In this document: positions 61,073 through 64,000 of the stretch, in pieces
Position numbering within the stretch: the stretch's first letter is position 1
Layout: the number at the start of each line of letters is the position of its first letter
Source: Plenodomus lindquistii
Lineage: Eukaryota > Ascomycota > Dothideomycetes > Pleosporales > Leptosphaeriaceae
Direction: 5' to 3'
Assembly: GCA_025504975.1 (NCBI GenBank)
Contig: JANUWI010000003.1
Coordinates: 3,410,001 to 3,474,000 of the forward strand
DNA: 64,000 nucleotides
Made by a program: the position numbers and the translations under genes
The notes under the pieces: model-generated
The model's database searches: none
The model's input: only the letters and a program-made list of their open reading frames with translations
Told to the model about the DNA's origin: nothing

Positions 61073-61853
61073 GGGCTAGGCGATGACGAGGTTTCTTATT
61101 TGCATGGGTCATTGGCGTTTGAAATCACTACTGCATATTCTCAACTTGAGCGAAAAGCTTCCAGTGAGCGGCGATACCACTCCGCGTCCCTTGAGGGGAT
61201 GTTGGCATTCTTTTGGACGCGTTGGACGGGTCTGCATGGGTGTACTGTGTGAGCCACTTAACGTTGTTGTGGCGAGATATGTGTCTGACATTTGGATGGC
61301 AGAGGGACCACACCCGTGACGTCGACGTGGGCGTTCTTGGAGCTTTGCATTGGCCATTGACGATTTAGGCATTGTTTTGGCGTCTCGCAAGTTTTTTTTT
61401 TTTTCTTTTTCTTTTTCGGGGAGTGGATTGAAGGGAAGAAGGGGCGTGGGAAGAGGATGAGAGCTGCGAAACTGTGCTGTGTGTGGCTAGCTGGCTTGGA
61501 GGAAAGAGTAATGCGCGAGGCTTTTTGCTTTTGCTGCGCGACCATCAGAGGCAGCGTGATAATCTCAGGATGCGACTTGTTGAGAACGTCAGAGTCGCGT
61601 TAACTGCAGGTAGTTGATACTGTCAGAACCATTGAAGTTGGAATTCCTCTCCGTCGTCGTCGCTTCCCTATGTTCACCTCGAGCGTGGCCCGCACCTTCT
61701 TCTTGGCAGTTGGGTGTTCTTTCCCCAATGACGCGCAATGGCCCCGAACTCTCCGCTGTCGTCCTATCTGTGTTCTTGATCTTTCACCTCACCACTTCAC
61801 CATTTGTCGATTTCTGCAATACTGCACCACAGCTTACTTTCACAAGGGTCGCC
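61073..61853. other. intergenic region between LIM-RhoGAP and RBR genes
   Basis: About 780 bp. It includes a T-rich tract at 61391-61416 (part of the RhoGAP 3' region). A frame open from 61614 runs into the RBR gene start but has no conserved features before 61854. Nothing else was recognised. Confidence 0.5.
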
Positions 61854-63733
61854 ATGATGGACCCAGCTACAGCCCGAGTAGCGCTGAAGTTGCAACTTGA
61901 AGATGTCGACGCGATCCTCAAGACACTGTCGAACACCAGTACGGATGCTATCGCTGAAAGCGAGCGTGCCGCCTTTACAGCACTGCGTCAGGAACTGACC
62001 AAGAAGTGGAATGAGGTGCACGGTCAAGCTTACGCGTACCATGTTGTTCAGCAGGAGAGTGCAGAGGATGGCCTTCCGGAGGTTGTTGGGCGAAGAGCAA
62101 CAGGCTGAACGTGCGTGCTGTGTGTCCTATGTGAAGCAATCCTTCTTTTCGTCGCCACTGGACTCTTTGGCAACCTTGAGCTTGCAGCTTGATATGCTGA
62201 CACGTTGAAGGTGATCACGCGATGGCTTGTCAACTGGCGGGCAAGTCGATCCCTCAGCAAACTGTGGCTAGAACCCATCGATCGGCCGATGGAGACGCTG
62301 CAGCTGAGCGTAGGATTGCAGCTGTGAATGGGGCAGTGAACGATGCGAGAAAATTGCGTGTCGACCTCGACGGGTCTCAGACAGGTGCTCGGTCGGCCCC
62401 TGCTACACCGAAAACAGCGCCCATGAAATCAAACAATGGAGCTCCGGCCCTTTCTGTGGCTACTGTCATTTCTTCAGCTAGCAAGAAAGACCTCATTGAG
62501 GATGTCGAAGACAAAGATGACAAGCCACCTCATCAAACGATGTCCAAGAAACGCGTGGCTTTCATCGATGCAGCTGCTCTTCGTGAGGACGAGGATGGCA
62601 GAACGAAGCGAGCACGCATTGACATGTTGACTGCTCAAAGCACGCCTGTTCTCGAAGAAATCACTCCAGCATCCCCATCTACGATCGGCCCATCGACTCC
62701 AACACTGGCCAAAGCAGAGCCGATGGTAGATACTAGCGCGCGTCGTACGTGCTCTTCTTGCCTCGACGTACATCCAAAGCACGACATACTCGAGCTCTCA
62801 TGCAAAGGCGATGACGAATTTGAGACCCACGCATACTGTCGAGGATGCCTTGAAGGTCTCTTTGAGTCGTCGGTCACAGACCCCTCGCACTTCCCGCCTC
62901 GCTGCTGCTCCAAGATCATCTCGCTCTTCAGCTGCACTCCATTCCTCTCGGCGACGCTTGTCGCACGATTCGTGTCTCGACGAGAGGAGTTGGAAACACC
63001 CAATCGTACCTATTGCAGTGATGCTACATGTTCGAAATGGGTTCATCCAGATGAGATCCACGGAAACGTAGCAACTTGTTCATCCTGCACTCGTAAAACG
63101 TGTGCTCTCTGCAAGGGGAAGGCTCATACAGGCAGCCTCTGTCCCGAAGACAAGGATGTGAAGGAGCTTATGAATGTTGCCCAACAGAAACGCTGGTAGA
63201 CGTGTCCCAACTGCAAAGAAATGGTCGAGCTTGATCGAGGTTGTTATCACATTACGTAAGTGCGGCGGTTCACGGACGGTATCTTCTCCACTAACAGGTA
63301 AAGGTGTCGTTGCCGTCATGAGTTCTGCTATCTCTGCAAAGCAAAGTGGAATAATTGCGATTGCCCCCTCTGGGATGAGCGAAACATCATCGACGGTGCG
63401 CCCGCTGTGAACAACGCCGCTCAGCGTGCACCACAACCGGCTGTCCAACCTATTGTTCACCCTGCTGCTCGACCTGTTGTCCCAGCCGTCGCTCGACCCG
63501 CTGCCGCTCTCAATCCTCGGCCTGCTGCCGGTCCGCCTCGCTGTAATGGTGGCAATAGGCGCAATCGTGGTGATATGCAAGAGCCACATCAGCATATCTT
63601 TGAGCGGTTCTACCGGAGCGGAGGTTGGGACACTGAATGCCACAGATGTGGACATGAGGATCGCTGGGTCAACTGCTGTGGCGCGTGCAACTTGAAACTG
63701 TGCTGGTATTGCACAAAGCACCGTGTTCACTAG
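61854..63733 (+). pseudogene. RBR (RING1-IBR-RING2) E3 ubiquitin ligase gene with in-frame TAG
   Basis: Would encode a RING-between-RING ubiquitin ligase. From MMDPATARVALKLQLEDVDAIL the frame runs to about 62,065. There, either a 49-bp intron (62016-62064) or a one-base frameshift is needed to reach LLGEEQQAE. Intron 62111-62210 then joins to DHAMACQLAGKS. RING1 is CSSCLDVH...HAYCRGC...PPRCC. IBR is YCSDATCSKWVH...CSSCTRKTCALCKGKAH. Directly after QQKRW a TAG at 63197-63199 interrupts the frame. The same frame continues with RING2 CPNCKEMVELDRGCYHITC, across intron 63256-63303, to RCRHEFCYLCKAKWNNCDC and the end at 63733. RING2 carries the catalytic Cys (in RGCYHITC), so a product stopping at TAG would lack activity. 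CAG to TAG is a single CpA-to-TpA change. Alternatives are a sequencing error or a very short 42-bp intron. Confidence 0.68.
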
Positions 63734-64000
63734 GAAATGGCCTTGAGAAGCAGCTTCGCGATCGGGGACAACTATCACGAGGGCTCGAGTGCCTAGTAGT
63801 TATGAACATGTATCAAGTCGCCGCTGGACATGTGGCGAGGATATGATAGCCGGGTGCATGTGCAATAATTATGGTAGAATTAGCAGCGCGAGTAGCTTCA
63901 GACCAGGCAATTGTGTTCCGATCTTCTAAGATTGCAAGGACTGATGATATTTCAGAGGAGGTAGAAAGATGTACAAAGGAAAACCGTGTGCACGTTGATG
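63734..64000. other. 3' flank of the RBR gene
   Basis: The last 267 bp contain no further gene that I can support. They are presumably the 3' UTR and the start of the next intergenic region. Confidence 0.5.

Overview
The window is nuclear DNA of a filamentous ascomycete, most likely a Dothideomycete/Pleosporales-type fungus (inferred from short GT-AG introns of about 47-116 bp, gene content, and an AT-rich isochore with the marks of repeat-induced point mutation, RIP). It has two contrasting halves that meet near 42.94 kb.

Positions 1 to about 42,940 are an extremely AT-rich transposon graveyard. CpA and TpG are almost absent, so start codons are nearly gone and no long reading frame survives except one. 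I can still resolve: a Ty3/gypsy element on + with 213-bp LTRs (110-7928); a second + strand gypsy (about 9337-17199) carrying a dead Fot1/pogo-like DNA transposon (11647-13490); and a minus-strand relative of the first gypsy whose two 225-bp LTRs lie 23 kb apart (17842-18066 and 41345-41569). Between those LTRs lie a dead Fot1-like copy (19455-21297), a Ty1/copia element on minus with a perfect 5-bp target duplication (21921-28606), remains of a third gypsy family on minus (about 34.5-38.6 kb), one intact Fot1/pogo-like transposon (30057-31903), its RIP-mutated sister (32658-34485) and a fragment of the other subfamily (38654-38902). The intact transposon is the only sequence in the isochore with normal base composition. 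It has 46-bp perfect terminal inverted repeats, a TA target duplication and a 572-codon transposase, so it is the youngest insertion.

Positions 42,940-64,000 have ordinary composition and hold genes: a decayed APH/choline-kinase-like phosphotransferase pseudogene (about 43.76-45.28 kb); an intact phosphotransferase-fold gene (46525-48012, +); an isopenicillin-N-synthase-like 2OG-Fe(II) dioxygenase (48143-49324, -, 3 exons); a pirin with a hydrophobic N-terminal extension (50222-51346, +); a CorA-like membrane transporter (51488-53407, -, 4 exons); RNA polymerase II subunit Rpb4 (54728-55449, -); a LIM-LIM-LIM-RhoGAP protein (57142-61072, +, 5 exons, 1205 aa); and an RBR-type E3 ubiquitin ligase gene interrupted by an in-frame TAG (61854-63733, +). 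The genes look like unrelated housekeeping and accessory functions, not a pathway cluster. Several minisatellites lie in the intergenic regions, notably upstream of the pirin and LIM-RhoGAP genes.

I did not find a clearly new biological system. The most informative structures are the nested-transposon chronology, the single RIP-free transposon, and three genes in the gene-rich half (CorA-like, Rpb4, RBR) whose reading frames do not close cleanly. Those frame problems could be real lesions or sequence errors.
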